Origin: Prosthecobacter sp.
Lineage (GTDB): Bacteria; Verrucomicrobiota; Verrucomicrobiia; Verrucomicrobiales; Verrucomicrobiaceae
NCBI GenBank assembly: GCA_019186985.1
Contig: JABARQ010000020.1
Span: 62,001 to 126,000, forward strand
DNA length: 64,000 nt
Direction of reading: 5' to 3'
Both the position numbers and the translations under genes were made by a program. Position 1 is the first letter of the stretch. Each line of letters starts with the position of its first letter. The notes below the pieces were generated by a model. The model was not told where the DNA came from. It ran no database searches and saw nothing but the letters and a program-made list of their open reading frames with translations. Positions 36,659 through 46,357 of this stretch are shown in pieces.

Positions 36659-38104
36659 TCAGCTGATTTCCGGCACGACGTAAGGCTCGCGATACCTGTC
36701 CTTCAGCATCGCGTTGGCGGAGTCGTTGTCGGTAAAGCGCTCCGTGGCTCCATTCATCCTGAGCACAGGCCCCAGGGTCAGCTTGTCCTTGCTGACATCG
36801 ACCTCGTTCCTGGCCAGGTGCTCCCTCATGCGCTCGAAGGTCTCGGCGGCAAAGCCGTCGGCCTTGATCTGCTCCAGGATCATCTCAGGCGACTCCTTTT
36901 GACCGAGGCGATGACTGATGTTGCCCGTGTGGCAGAGGGCGCTGGAAAGGTGCCCCTCCAGAATGTCCGCATGAAGGTCATCCACACGGCGGCTCCTGCA
37001 GGCATTGATGAAGTTCTTGAAGTGGTCCTCGCTGCCTTCAAACTTTCTGACCTCCTTGCCCGCCTTGTCATAGGCAGTGGCGCTGGAGTAGCTCGAAACC
37101 ACGACGGTGCCGCCCTCGCATTCCACGATGACGCCGACGCCGGCTCCCTTGTATTTGTCCATGTCCTTGCCGTCCTTGCTCTCAGGAAGGCCGCGCACCT
37201 CAAAGATCAGCGGCGCCTTTTCATAGCCGTGGTAGATGACCTGGGTGTTCGCCGTCTCGCCGTCGTCTTCATAGCCCAGACGTCCGCCGACGCTCCACAC
37301 GCTCGGCGCCAGCTCCATCTCCCCGAGAAACCAGCGGGCGATGTCCATCTGATGAATGCCCTGGTTGCCAAGGTCGCCGTTCCCATAGGCCCAGGTCCAG
37401 TGCCAGTCATAGTGCAGCCTCTTGCGTGTCAGCGCGCCCTTCGGCCCTGGCCCGCACCAGAGATCATACTCGATTGTGTCCGGGATCTTCTGCTCGCCCT
37501 CGGCCTTGCCGATGCTGTTGCGGCGCTTGTAGCACAGCCCGCGGGCAAGCTGGATCTTGCCCAGGTTGCCCTGCCTGACCCACTCCACCGCAGCGCCGAT
37601 GCCCTTGCGGCTTGAGCGGGCCTGCGTCCCGGTCTGCACCATCCTGCCATATTTGCGCGCCGCATTCACCATCTGCCGCCCTTCCCACACACAGTGGGAG
37701 ACGGGCTTCTCCACATACACATCCTTGCCGGCCTGCATGGCCCAGATCGATGCCAGCGAGTGCCAGTGGTTCGGCGTGGCGATGCTCACGGCGTCAATGT
37801 CCTTGTTCTCAAACAGCCGCCGCATGTCGGCATACGCGAGCACCTTCTGCCCCTCCTTGTCGAAGGCCTGAACATGCTTCCCGAGCACGCCGCTGTCCAC
37901 ATCACACAGGGCAGCCACCTTCACGCCTTCGTTCTTCAACCCCTTGTAACCGCTGATGTGGGCGCTGCCACGCCCGCCAAACCCGATGACCGCCATGTTG
38001 ATCGTGTCACCCGGACTCTTTTGGGCCCAGGAGGTTTTGGCGATGTAAAAAACGCCGGTGGAAGCGGCGGCGGACTGGGTGAGAAAACGGCGGCGGCTGG
38101 TCAT
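36659..38104 (-). CDS. Tat-exported Gfo/Idh/MocA-family oxidoreductase
   Basis: A 481-residue protein with a Tat signal (TSRRRFLTQSAAAS) and a Rossmann domain beginning INMAVIGFGGRGSAHISGY. The catalytic-site motif of the family is EKPVSHCVWEGRQMV (EKP Lys), and the C-terminal domain contains WHWTWAYGNGDLGNQGIHQMDIARWFL (catalytic His region). Exported members with these N termini are very abundant in Planctomycetes and Verrucomicrobia and act on sugars or glycosides, often with tightly bound NAD; the substrate is unknown. The start at 38104 gives the Tat motif; 38170 does not. Confidence 0.92.
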   Translation of the reverse strand: MTSRRRFLTQSAAASTGVFYIAKTSWAQKSPGDTINMAVIGFGGRGSAHISGYKGLKNEGVKVAALCDVDSGVLGKHVQAFDKEGQKVLAYADMRRLFENKDIDAVSIATPNHWHSLASIWAMQAGKDVYVEKPVSHCVWEGRQMVNAARKYGRMVQTGTQARSSRKGIGAAVEWVRQGNLGKIQLARGLCYKRRNSIGKAEGEQKIPDTIEYDLWCGPGPKGALTRKRLHYDWHWTWAYGNGDLGNQGIHQMDIARWFLGEMELAPSVWSVGGRLGYEDDGETANTQVIYHGYEKAPLIFEVRGLPESKDGKDMDKYKGAGVGVIVECEGGTVVVSSYSSATAYDKAGKEVRKFEGSEDHFKNFINACRSRRVDDLHADILEGHLSSALCHTGNISHRLGQKESPEMILEQIKADGFAAETFERMREHLARNEVDVSKDKLTLGPVLRMNGATERFTDNDSANAMLKDRYREPYVVPEIS

Positions 38105-38169
38105 GACACATCCTATTACGGCACCAGCAACCCCGGCTTTGCGAACCCAGTCACGCTGAAGGCTGTGCA

Positions 38170-39426
38170 TCAGTCCTCCGCCCGGGTCTCCAGCCGGTAA
38201 AGCGCACCATCCTGGGAAAGCACCACGGGCTCGCCATCGGCGTCGGCCACGACCAGGGTTGGATTGAACTTGTGCTCAGCCGGACCACGATGCAGCACCA
38301 GACGTCGCAGGACATGCTGCTCGGCGTCCATCTCCAGGGCCCAGACATGTCCATAGCCCCAGTCGGCAAAAAGATAGCATCCCTCAAGGCCGGCCAGCCT
38401 CCCGCCTCGGTAAATCACGCCCCCGACGATGCAGATGCCCTCCCCACGAAGCCTGGAATAGGCATGCACCGGCTCCACAAATGTCGTGCCGGAAAGCAGC
38501 GGCCTGGAATGAAAGGCCGTCTTCAATCGTCCCTCCAGATGACTCCATCCATAGTTGGCCCCCGGCTTGATCAAGTTGACCTCCTCCCACAAATCCTGCC
38601 CCACATCCGCACACCAAAGCTTGCCGGTCTTGGAATCAAAGCTCAGCCCCCAGGGATTGCGCAGCCCCAGGGCATAGATTTCCTTCCGGGTCGTCTGCTC
38701 ACCCGCAAACGGATTGTCCGGCGGAATGCCGTACGGCAGCGCCCCGTCACGCCTGTTGACGTCGATCCGCAGGATCTTGCCATGCAGCACCCAGGGATTC
38801 GCCGCCAGCGAATAAGGATCGTCACGCAGGCCGCCATCCCCCATCGCCAGATACAGCATGCCATCCGGTCCAAAGGCAAGGTGCCCGCCCCAGTGATCCG
38901 CAAGCGGCTGCTGCACCTCCAGAAGAATGCGCTCGCTCTCAGGAACCGCCTTGGGGGACGCCCCCTCCGTGGCACGCATTTCACTGATCACCGTCCGCCT
39001 CGGCTCGTTCTGCGTGTAGCTCAGGTAGAACAGCCGGTTCCTGGTAAACTCGGGGTGAAAGGCAATCCCATGCACCCCCTCTTCAAAAAGCATGATGCCC
39101 TGCATCCGTTCCCGCAGGTCCAGAAACGGCCTCCAGCTTCCCTCACCCAGGTTCACCGCACAAAACTCACCACGCTGCATCGCCACCACCTGCTCCCCCT
39201 CGCCGCCGGGCACCACCGTCAGCATGACGGGCGAATCAAACTCCCGGCCCATCGACAGTCGAACCAGCACAATCCCTGGGAAGCTTTCCTCCGGCACATC
39301 CGGCAGCGGCAGCTCCGGCGCCGCCACCCGGGTCACGTCCTCTTCAGGTGCGGCTCCGCCTACCCAGGTGGGCAGCAGGACCGATGTCAGAAAAATCAAA
39401 CCGTGCAGACGAACAAAGAGTGTCAT
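38170..39426 (-). CDS. secreted PQQ-dependent sugar dehydrogenase-like protein (GSDH)
   Basis: A 418-residue protein with a signal peptide (MTLFVRLHGLIFLTSVLLP) and the glucose/sorbosone dehydrogenase propeller: GVHGIAFHPEF, NRLFYLSYTQ, HWGGHLAFGPDGMLYLAMGDGG, YALGLRNPWGLSFD, LWCADVGQDLWEEVNLI and GANYGWSHLEG. The Arg-Asn-Pro-Trp and Asp-Val-Gly-Gln motifs are the usual PQQ and Ca surroundings. It lies 65 bp upstream of the Gfo/Idh/MocA gene on the same strand; together they suggest periplasmic sugar oxidation. Confidence 0.9.
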   Translation of the reverse strand: MTLFVRLHGLIFLTSVLLPTWVGGAAPEEDVTRVAAPELPLPDVPEESFPGIVLVRLSMGREFDSPVMLTVVPGGEGEQVVAMQRGEFCAVNLGEGSWRPFLDLRERMQGIMLFEEGVHGIAFHPEFTRNRLFYLSYTQNEPRRTVISEMRATEGASPKAVPESERILLEVQQPLADHWGGHLAFGPDGMLYLAMGDGGLRDDPYSLAANPWVLHGKILRIDVNRRDGALPYGIPPDNPFAGEQTTRKEIYALGLRNPWGLSFDSKTGKLWCADVGQDLWEEVNLIKPGANYGWSHLEGRLKTAFHSRPLLSGTTFVEPVHAYSRLRGEGICIVGGVIYRGGRLAGLEGCYLFADWGYGHVWALEMDAEQHVLRRLVLHRGPAEHKFNPTLVVADADGEPVVLSQDGALYRLETRAED

Positions 39427-39569
39427 GGAAAGATAGGTTCGCGTCACAATCCGCAAACTTCATGCCACTCGGCAACCTCAAACTTTATTGTTCCGAATGT
39501 GGATTAATGGCTCGAAAAGCCTTGGCTTCATCCACGACTGGCACCGCTTCTGCTGGTACAAACAGCCTG

Positions 39570-40862
39570 ATGCAGACCGTTCAGATCGCCAGCCTTGGCC
39601 AGGGCTCCTTTGCCTCGCCCATTCATCAAATCGGTGCCGTCGAGGCCCCTTTCAAATCAGACAGCGAAGACCGCATCCTCTATGCCAACTCGCTGAAGGG
39701 CCTGCACTCCCCCGATGAAGCCATGACCTTCGAGGAGGCCGGTCCGCGGGAGAACCTGTTCTTCGACCCCGCTAAAACCACGGTCGGCATCGTCACCTGC
39801 GGCGGCCTCTGCCCCGGTCTCAACGACATCATCCGCGGCATCGTCAACCAATGCCACCGCCAGTACGGCATCACCCGCGTCTACGGTTTTCGTTATGGCT
39901 ACGAGGGCCTGGTTCAGCGCTACGGACACACCCCCTTGATCCTCCGGCCCGAATCCGTCTCCCAGATTCACACCTTCGGCGGCACCATCCTGGGCAGTTC
40001 CCGGGGCCAGCAGCCCGTCGCTGAAATGGTGGACACGCTTGAGGACATGAACATCGACATCCTCTTCGTCATCGGTGGCGACGGCACCCTGCGCGGTGCC
40101 TCGGCCCTGGTGGAGGAAATCTCCAGGCGTGGCCTGAAGAAGGCCGTCGTCGGCATTCCCAAGACGATCGACAACGACATCATGTACCTCGACAAATGCT
40201 TCGGTTTTGAAACCGCCTTCGCCGAGGCGGTGAACGCCGTCAAATGCGCCTACACCGAGGCATGCGGAGCCGTCAACGGCGTAGGGTTGCTCAAGCTCAT
40301 GGGCAGGGACAGCGGCTTCATCGCCTGCTTCGCCGCCCTGGCCGGAAGCAACGTCGACTATGTGCTCATCCCCGAGGTTCCCTTCACCCTGGAAGGCACC
40401 GGCGGCCTGCTCGAATCCCTGCGCTACCGCCTAGCCAAGCGCGGTCAGGCCGTGATCGTGGTCGCCGAAGGAGCCGGCCAGGACCTTCTGCAAACCGACG
40501 GTGGCACCGATGCCAGCGGCAACAAACGCTACGGAGACATCGGCCTCTTCCTCAAGGACCAGATCAACGCCTTCTTCAAGTCCCGGCGCATGGAGGTGAA
40601 CCTGAAATACATCGATCCCAGCTACATCGTCCGCAGCGTGCCCGCCAACGCCCAGGATAACGTGTATTGCTCACGCCTTGCCCAGGCCGCCGTGCACGCC
40701 GCGATGGCGGGCAAGACGGACATGCTCGTGGGCCGCTGGCACGGCGCCTTCATTCATCTGCCGCTTCAGATGGTGACCTGCGGCAGGCGCAAGGTCGATC
40801 CCAACAGCGAACTCTGGCATGCCGTGCTGGAAAGCACCGGACAACCCGCCCGCTGGGGTTGA
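39570..40862 (+). CDS. pfkA: 6-phosphofructokinase (long, TP0108-like type)
   Basis: A 430-residue PfkA-superfamily enzyme that phosphorylates fructose 6-phosphate. Motifs: VGIVTCGGLCPGLNDIIRG, GFRYGYEGLV, FVIGGDGTLRGA (the Gly after Asp is the residue that favours ATP over pyrophosphate), GIPKTIDNDI with the catalytic Asp, and LMGRDSGFIA. The Lys in PKTIDND is usual for the long types. The frame is open to 39348, but third-position GC drops before 39570, and the region upstream overlaps the divergent gene, so I use ATG 39570; ATG 39507 is an alternative (451 residues). Confidence 0.9.
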   Translation: MQTVQIASLGQGSFASPIHQIGAVEAPFKSDSEDRILYANSLKGLHSPDEAMTFEEAGPRENLFFDPAKTTVGIVTCGGLCPGLNDIIRGIVNQCHRQYGITRVYGFRYGYEGLVQRYGHTPLILRPESVSQIHTFGGTILGSSRGQQPVAEMVDTLEDMNIDILFVIGGDGTLRGASALVEEISRRGLKKAVVGIPKTIDNDIMYLDKCFGFETAFAEAVNAVKCAYTEACGAVNGVGLLKLMGRDSGFIACFAALAGSNVDYVLIPEVPFTLEGTGGLLESLRYRLAKRGQAVIVVAEGAGQDLLQTDGGTDASGNKRYGDIGLFLKDQINAFFKSRRMEVNLKYIDPSYIVRSVPANAQDNVYCSRLAQAAVHAAMAGKTDMLVGRWHGAFIHLPLQMVTCGRRKVDPNSELWHAVLESTGQPARWG

Positions 40863-40870
40863 ACACCGGG

Positions 40871-41251
40871 TCAGGGCTTCACCACCGGCTTGCCGGCATC
40901 GACCCAGCCTCCGTAGCCGCCGTCGAGGTGGTAGACCTCCTTGAATCCAAGCTTTTCAAACAGGGGCAGCGACCGGGTGCTGCGCCCCCCGGCCTGGCAG
41001 TGCACCAGCACAGGCTTCGATTTGTCGAGCTTCCCCAGCCGTGCCTCAAAGTCAGGCTCCAGGACGTCAAGGTTCTGCGCCTCCTTGAGGTGCCCTTCGC
41101 TGAATTCCTCACGGGTGCGTACATCGACAATGACCACCTTGCCCTCGGCAATCAGCTTGGCCGCGCCGTCAGCATCCACATGCTTGGTCTTGTCGGCGGC
41201 CATGGCTGCGGAGGTGATCAGGAGCAGGAGGGATGTCAGGATGGTTTTCAT
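40871..41251 (-). CDS. secreted single-domain rhodanese
   Basis: A 126-residue protein with a signal peptide (MKTILTSLLLLITSAAMA) and one rhodanese domain: VVIVDVRTREEFSEGHL and the active-site loop VHCQAGGRS, where Cys carries the persulfide, then LDGGYGGWVDAG. It would act outside the cytoplasm in sulfur or cyanide handling. It is convergent with pfkA, 9 bp away. Confidence 0.92.
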   Translation of the reverse strand: MKTILTSLLLLITSAAMAADKTKHVDADGAAKLIAEGKVVIVDVRTREEFSEGHLKEAQNLDVLEPDFEARLGKLDKSKPVLVHCQAGGRSTRSLPLFEKLGFKEVYHLDGGYGGWVDAGKPVVKP

Positions 41252-41279
41252 GATTGAAGCGTGGGGAGGATACGAAAGC

Positions 41280-41834
41280 TCAGGGAGAGGTTTTCACATC
41301 AACCGCCATGCGCGCCAGACGGTTGAACAAACGCCGCCTGGCCAGCAGCGGCCACCAGCGGTAAAGGTAGATTTCAAGCGGCCGCCACATGGCGACCCAG
41401 CCAATGATGGTGAGCCCCTCGCGCACGACGGCCTGGCCGGGAAACTCGCCCCGGCTCAACGTGATCGCGGTGGTCTGGCAGACGGCCATGAAGATCAGGC
41501 CCACGATCAGGCTGAACCGCCCCTCCTTCATGAGCTGCCGGAACTCCCTCCAGAGCATGTCGGCCCTATAGGCAAAGTAATGCCGCACAGATTCCTGAAC
41601 CAGCGGCTGCGGATCCGAACCATCAGCCGGAGCCCTGGTGAGGTACACCACCAGGTGCAGGTCATCATCTCGCGGATGCTCCAGGGCCCAGCTCACGATG
41701 AATTCCTCGGCATCATGATCCAGGTCGCGTTCATGGAACGGCGACGGGTCCATCGAGTTGAACAACTGGGCCAGCTCCGTGAGCTTGACCTCGATGAGCG
41801 CAGGCATGGTGGCGGCGGCTGTCGTTGGCGGCAT
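41280..41834 (-). CDS. unknown membrane protein with two helices
   Basis: A 184-residue protein. The N-terminal half is soluble and mixed alpha/beta (SMDPSPFHERDLDHDAEEFIVSWALEHPRDDDLHLVVYLT). Two hydrophobic helices follow (about 108-128, FSLIVGLIFMAVCQTTAI, and 138-158, VVREGLTIIGWVAMWRPLEIYLYRWWPL), and the tail is basic. The pattern of short cytosolic domain plus helix pair is found in unannotated proteins of several phyla. Start at 41834 or 41807. No function can be given. Confidence 0.7.
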   Translation of the reverse strand: MPPTTAAATMPALIEVKLTELAQLFNSMDPSPFHERDLDHDAEEFIVSWALEHPRDDDLHLVVYLTRAPADGSDPQPLVQESVRHYFAYRADMLWREFRQLMKEGRFSLIVGLIFMAVCQTTAITLSRGEFPGQAVVREGLTIIGWVAMWRPLEIYLYRWWPLLARRRLFNRLARMAVDVKTSP

Positions 41835-41893
41835 CAAAAGGGGCAGGCAGAATCTAGCTTCTGACCTGCCCCCGACTTCCTGAATGCAAGGTG

Positions 41894-42619
41894 TCAGGCC
41901 TTGGCGGCCGCGTAGCCCCTGGCCACTTCGTCCCAGTTCACCACGTTCCACCAGGCGGTGATGTAATCGGGACGCTTGTTCTGATACTTGAGGTAATAGG
42001 CGTGCTCCCAGACGTCCAGCCCCAGGATCGGCGTGCCTAGGTCACCGGCTTCGACAATGCCCGCCATCAGCGGATTGTCCTGGTTAGGCGTCGAGGTCAC
42101 CTTCAGCTTGCCGTCCGCAGTGACGATCAGCCAGGCCCAGCCGGAGCCAAAGCGCTTGGTGCCGGCCTCGGCAAAGAGCTTCTTGAAGTCTTCAATGCTG
42201 CCGAAAGTGCCCTGGATGGCCTCGCCAAGCTTTCCTTCAGGCCCCTTAGGACCGCTGCCCGCAGGCGCCATCCATTTCCAGAACCAGGTGTGGTTGACAT
42301 GACCGCCGCCATTGTTGCGGATCGCCATCTTCTGGTCCGCAGGCACCTTGGAAAGGTCGCTGATGAGGTCGATGACATTGCCTGCACCGAGGTTGGAGGC
42401 CTTGAGGGCGTCCCCCAGCTTGGTGATGTAGGCAACATGATGCTTGCCATGGTGAATGCCCATCGTCATGGCGTCAATGTGCGGCTCCAGGGCTTCTGGT
42501 GCATAGGGCAGCGGGGCCTGCTCCATGCCGATGGCGGCAAGGGCAGCGTGGCCCGTGGAGGTGACAAGGGAGGCGGCGGCGGCCGTGGTGGCGGTGGTAA
42601 GGAAAGTGCGGCGGTTCAT
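41894..42619 (-). CDS. Tat-exported Fe/Mn superoxide dismutase
   Basis: A 241-residue protein with a Tat signal ([17 protein letters not shown]) and a complete Fe/Mn-[31 protein letters not shown] (first metal His and gateway His), [15 protein letters not shown] (second His), FGSGWAWLI, and the [19 protein letters not shown] metal-binding Asp/His box. The Gly-Gly-Gly-His context resembles Mn or cambialistic enzymes; the metal is not certain. It would detoxify superoxide in the periplasm. The longer frame to 42751 is unlikely since it would hide the Tat motif. Confidence 0.93.
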   Translation of the reverse strand: MNRRTFLTTATTAAAASLVTSTGHAALAAIGMEQAPLPYAPEALEPHIDAMTMGIHHGKHHVAYITKLGDALKASNLGAGNVIDLISDLSKVPADQKMAIRNNGGGHVNHTWFWKWMAPAGSGPKGPEGKLGEAIQGTFGSIEDFKKLFAEAGTKRFGSGWAWLIVTADGKLKVTSTPNQDNPLMAGIVEAGDLGTPILGLDVWEHAYYLKYQNKRPDYITAWWNVVNWDEVARGYAAAKA

Positions 42620-42749
42620 AACAGGACCCGAGAAATACGAAGCAGGCGCGCCAATGTCACGGTTTTTGCAGCAGGATTTCACGCTTCGACACCGCATTTC
42701 ATCCTGGATTGTTGCCGATCCTGTTTCAAGAAAGGCACACTGCCCCTGC

Positions 42750-43337
42750 ATGTCCCTGTTTATCCCGCCCGACTACTTCCGCGAGCTGCGCCATGATGAA
42801 ATCTTCCCCAGTCCCAGCCGTCCGCTGGAAGTGGAGCTTGGCTGCGGTGACGGCACCTTTTTGCAGCAGATGGCCCGGCAGCACCCCGAGCGGGATTTTC
42901 TGGGCCTCGAGCGGATGCTGGGACGGGTGGAGAAAACCCTGCGCAAGATCGCCCAGGCAGGCCTGCCGAATGCGAAAGTCCTCCGCCTGGAAAGCGGCTA
43001 CAGCACCGGCTGGCTGCTGCCCACGGCTTCCATCTCCCGCCTGCACCTCCTCTGCCCGGATCCCTGGCCCAAGAAAAAACATGCTGCACGCCGTCTCGTG
43101 AACCAGGAGGAGTTCCTCAACGGCCTGGCACGGGTGCTGAAGCCCGGTGGTGAATTCCTGCTCAAGACCGACGACGCCGTCTACTTCGAGGACGCCCTGG
43201 CCAGCCTGGGAAACCGCCCGGAGTTCGAACGTCTGGACTGGTCGGCAGACGCCTTCTTTTATCCGCTCACGGACTTTGAATCCCACTGGCTCGCCATGGG
43301 GCGCGACATCCACCGGGCACGCTGGCGCCGGCTTTAA
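42750..43337 (+). CDS. trmB: tRNA (guanine-N7-)-methyltransferase
   Basis: A 195-residue Rossmann methyltransferase that makes m7G46 in the tRNA variable loop. Motifs: [17 protein letters not shown] (SAM), [33 protein letters not shown] (the family's D-P-W-x-K-K-x-H signature) and [11 protein letters not shown]. It is on the short side for TrmB. Its last four bases (TTAA) also contain the stop of convergent gcvH. Confidence 0.95.
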   Translation: MSLFIPPDYFRELRHDEIFPSPSRPLEVELGCGDGTFLQQMARQHPERDFLGLERMLGRVEKTLRKIAQAGLPNAKVLRLESGYSTGWLLPTASISRLHLLCPDPWPKKKHAARRLVNQEEFLNGLARVLKPGGEFLLKTDDAVYFEDALASLGNRPEFERLDWSADAFFYPLTDFESHWLAMGRDIHRARWRRL

Positions 43338-43711
43338 CCGATCGTTGCCGAATAGGCAGCCGCATCCTTGAGCGCAGCCAGCTCTCCGGCATCCGAAGCC
43401 TTGATCTTGAAGATCCAGCCTGCGCCGTAAGGGTCCGTGTTGATCAGTCCAGGATTGGCGGTCAGTTCATCGTTCACCTCCACAATCTCACCGCTGACCG
43501 GAGTGTAGATGTCACTCGCCGCCTTCACGGACTCGACCACGCACACCTGCTGCCCAGCCTTCACGGCCCCCAGCTTGGGAAGCTCGACAAACACAACGTC
43601 CGTCAGCTCCGCCTGGGCGTGATCGGTGATGCCCACCGGCGACACCGCCTGGCTGGGATCGACCCATTCATGACTGTCCCGGTAGCGAAGCTGATCTGGC
43701 ACGAGGCTCAT
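43334..43711 (-). CDS. gcvH: glycine cleavage system H protein
   Basis: A 125-residue lipoyl carrier that shuttles the aminomethyl group between the P, T and L proteins. The lipoylation site is the Lys in VESVKAASDIYTP; the start (RYRDSHEWV) and end are standard. gcvP and gcvT are not nearby. It lies 26 bp downstream of leuD on the same strand. Confidence 0.97.
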   Translation of the reverse strand: MSLVPDQLRYRDSHEWVDPSQAVSPVGITDHAQAELTDVVFVELPKLGAVKAGQQVCVVESVKAASDIYTPVSGEIVEVNDELTANPGLINTDPYGAGWIFKIKASDAGELAALKDAAAYSATIG

Positions 43712-43737
43712 GGCGGTGAAAAGAAAATTGTTCAGGT

Positions 43738-44343
43738 TCAGGCGGCCGAGGCAAAACCAAGGGCGGTCATGCGGGCGTGGATGGCGTCCTTCGCCTCCAG
43801 CAGCTCACCAATCGGATCCCACTTGCCGGAAACCAGGGCGTCATGAGCCGTGTCAGGCAGGGTCACCGAAAAGCCGTCGCTGCCAAACAGCACCTTGCGA
43901 CCGGCCACATCGACCGTCACGCTCAGCGTTGGATCAGCCTCCACGGCCGCCGCCAGGCGGGCGATGTCCTCGGCGCTGGCGCAGACGCAGGGAATGCCAA
44001 GCGTGGTGCAGTTGCCGAAAAAGATCTCCGCAAAGCTCTGGGCGATGACGGCCCGGAAACCAAAGCGGTAAAGCGCCTGCGGGGCATGCTCACGCGAGCT
44101 GCCACAGCCAAAATTGGAGCCGGAAAGCAGAATCGAGGCGCCTTTGAAACGAGGCTCGTCCAGCGGGTGCCCGGTCGGCTTGCCATCCTTGTCAAAACGC
44201 ACGTCATAGAAGGCAAATTCGCCAAGGCCGTCAAAGGTGACGCACTTCATGAAGCGCGCCGGAATGATGCGGTCAGTGTCGATGTCAGAACCTGGAACGT
44301 GAACGGCAGTGCCGGAAACTTGGGTGATCTTTGCGAGTGCCAT
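43738..44343 (-). CDS. leuD: 3-isopropylmalate dehydratase small subunit
   Basis: A 201-residue swivel domain of the leucine-pathway isomerase. Motifs: SDIDTDRIIPARFMK, LLSGSNFGCGSSREHAPQAL, AVIAQSFAEIFFGNC. It pairs with LeuC to convert 2- into 3-isopropylmalate; leuC is not in the window. The length fits LeuD rather than aconitase-type small subunits, though the homologous citramalate branch cannot be ruled out. Confidence 0.92.
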   Translation of the reverse strand: MALAKITQVSGTAVHVPGSDIDTDRIIPARFMKCVTFDGLGEFAFYDVRFDKDGKPTGHPLDEPRFKGASILLSGSNFGCGSSREHAPQALYRFGFRAVIAQSFAEIFFGNCTTLGIPCVCASAEDIARLAAAVEADPTLSVTVDVAGRKVLFGSDGFSVTLPDTAHDALVSGKWDPIGELLEAKDAIHARMTALGFASAA

Positions 44344-44503
44344 GAGAAAGGGCCTTCATGCTTAGCGGGGAATGTGAATTGATCAAACGGTGAGTCATCC
44401 CGCCTGAAAATGCCTTCCGAGCGGGCAAAATCGCCATTTCTTTTAAATCGAATGAACCCCAGGCCTCGAATCCCGGTCAAACAGGTAACAACCCTGCAAG
44501 ACC

Positions 44504-46357
44504 ATGAGCACCCACACCTTCGCTGAAAAGCCGGTGACGCTGATCGATACTTCGAAAATGTCAGCCGGTCAGAAAGCCGCCCTGGAAATGGCCGAGGCGG
44601 CAAGGGACGAGCGCCAGAACTCCGGCCTCGCCGCCAGCCTCTTCTTTGGTGAACCCGACTTCTCCCGCCACATCCCCTTCTCTCCCCAAAGCGAGGAGGA
44701 CAGGGACCAGGGCGACGCCTTCCTGAACCGGCTCCGGGCGGTCCTCGACGCCCATGCCGATCCGGATGCCATCGACAGGACCGGTGAGATTCCCGACACC
44801 CTGCTTCAGGAACTGGCCGCCATCGGGGCCTTTGGAATCAAGATTCCCATGAAATATGGCGGGCTCGGTCTCTCCCAGACGAACTACTCCAGGGCCGCCA
44901 TGCTGCTTGGAGGCGAGTGTGGCAACCTTGCCGCCCTGCTCTCCGCCCACCAGTCCATCGGAGTGCCCCAGCCGCTGATCCTTTTCGGCACCGAAGAACA
45001 AAAGGCCCGCTATCTGCCCCGCTGCGCCAGGGGCGAAATCAGCGCCTTTGCCCTTACCGAAACCGATGTCGGCAGCGACCCGGCCAAGATGACCACCCTG
45101 GCGGTGCCGGATGGCGATGATCATTTCATCCTCAACGGCGAAAAGGTCTGGTGCACCAACAGCCTGAAGGCCGGCCTGATCGTCGTCATGGCCAAAACCC
45201 CCACCCCGGAGCGCCCGCACGCCACCACGGCCTTCATTGTTGAATCCGCCTGGCCTGGGGTGGAAATCATCTGCCGCTGCCGTTTCATGGGCCTGAGGGC
45301 GCTCTACAACGGCGTCGTACGCTTTGAAAATGTCCGGGTTCCCCGGGCCAATATCCTCGGAGGTGAAGGCAAGGGGCTAAAAGTGGCCCTGACCACTCTG
45401 AACACGGGCCGCATCACCCTTCCCGCCGCCTGTGTCGGCCTGGCCAGGCGCTGCGTTGGCATCTCCCGCCGCTGGGCCGCACGCCGTGTGCAGTGGGGCC
45501 AGCCCATCGGCAGGCACGCCGCCATCGCCGACAAGCTGGCCCGGATGAAGGCCGACGCCTTTGCCATGGAGGCCGTAGTGCGCTACGTCTCATCCCTGGT
45601 CGACAAGGACAAGCACGCTGATGTGCGCCTCGAAGCGGCCATCGCCAAGCTCTGGGGCAGCGAGCGCGCCTGGGAGATCGTCAACGACACCATGCAGATC
45701 CGCGGCGGACGCGGCTACGAAACCGCTGATTCCCTCAGGGCTCGCGGCGAAGAGCCCGAGCCAGTGGAACGCCTCATGCGCGACTGCCGCATCAACACAA
45801 TCTTCGAGGGCAGCAGCGAGATCATGCGCCTGTTCATCGCCCGTGAAGCCCTCGATCCGCATCTGAAAATCGGCGCGGAGGTCGTCAACAGCACCTTGCC
45901 CTGGAAAAAACGCGCCAGCGCCGCCCTCAAGGCCGGATGGGTCTATTCCCGCTGGTATCCTCGTAAATGGCTGCCCGGCGGCGCCGGTGAGGCCGCTGAC
46001 AAACTGCACCCAGCCCTTCGCGACGACCTCATTGCCGTCTCCCGGGAGTCACGCAGGCTGGCCCGAACTCTTTTCCACCAGATGATCCTGAACGGACCCG
46101 CGCTCGAACGACGCCAGGTTCTGCTGGGTCAACTCGTCGACATCGGGGCCGAACTCTTCGTCTGGTCTTGTGCGCTCGGTTTCGCCGAATCGAAAATCAC
46201 CGACGCCACCATGACCTCCTCGGAGGTGGACAAGCTCGTCCGCATGATGCGTTACTTCGGCAAACTGACCCGCGAACGCATCGCCAACCGCCATGCCGCC
46301 CTGAAAAACGGCCTGGACCGCGATTCCTACGTCGTCGGCAGGGACATGCTGGCCTAA
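44504..46357 (+). CDS. acyl-CoA dehydrogenase (long, VLCAD/ACAD9-like)
   Basis: A 617-residue flavoprotein, with the ACAD core (residues about 80-450) plus a C-terminal helical extension like that of very-long-chain acyl-CoA dehydrogenases. Motifs: FALTETDVGSDPAKM (FAD and substrate), NGEKVWCTNS, QWGQPIGRHAAIADKLARM, MQIRGGRGYE and INTIFEGSSEIMRLFIAREALDPH. It catalyses the first step of beta-oxidation with an ETF partner. The upstream 160 bp to leuD contain AT-rich sequence suited to a promoter. It shares bases of its stop with the convergent gene. Confidence 0.93.
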   Translation: MSTHTFAEKPVTLIDTSKMSAGQKAALEMAEAARDERQNSGLAASLFFGEPDFSRHIPFSPQSEEDRDQGDAFLNRLRAVLDAHADPDAIDRTGEIPDTLLQELAAIGAFGIKIPMKYGGLGLSQTNYSRAAMLLGGECGNLAALLSAHQSIGVPQPLILFGTEEQKARYLPRCARGEISAFALTETDVGSDPAKMTTLAVPDGDDHFILNGEKVWCTNSLKAGLIVVMAKTPTPERPHATTAFIVESAWPGVEIICRCRFMGLRALYNGVVRFENVRVPRANILGGEGKGLKVALTTLNTGRITLPAACVGLARRCVGISRRWAARRVQWGQPIGRHAAIADKLARMKADAFAMEAVVRYVSSLVDKDKHADVRLEAAIAKLWGSERAWEIVNDTMQIRGGRGYETADSLRARGEEPEPVERLMRDCRINTIFEGSSEIMRLFIAREALDPHLKIGAEVVNSTLPWKKRASAALKAGWVYSRWYPRKWLPGGAGEAADKLHPALRDDLIAVSRESRRLARTLFHQMILNGPALERRQVLLGQLVDIGAELFVWSCALGFAESKITDATMTSSEVDKLVRMMRYFGKLTRERIANRHAALKNGLDRDSYVVGRDMLA

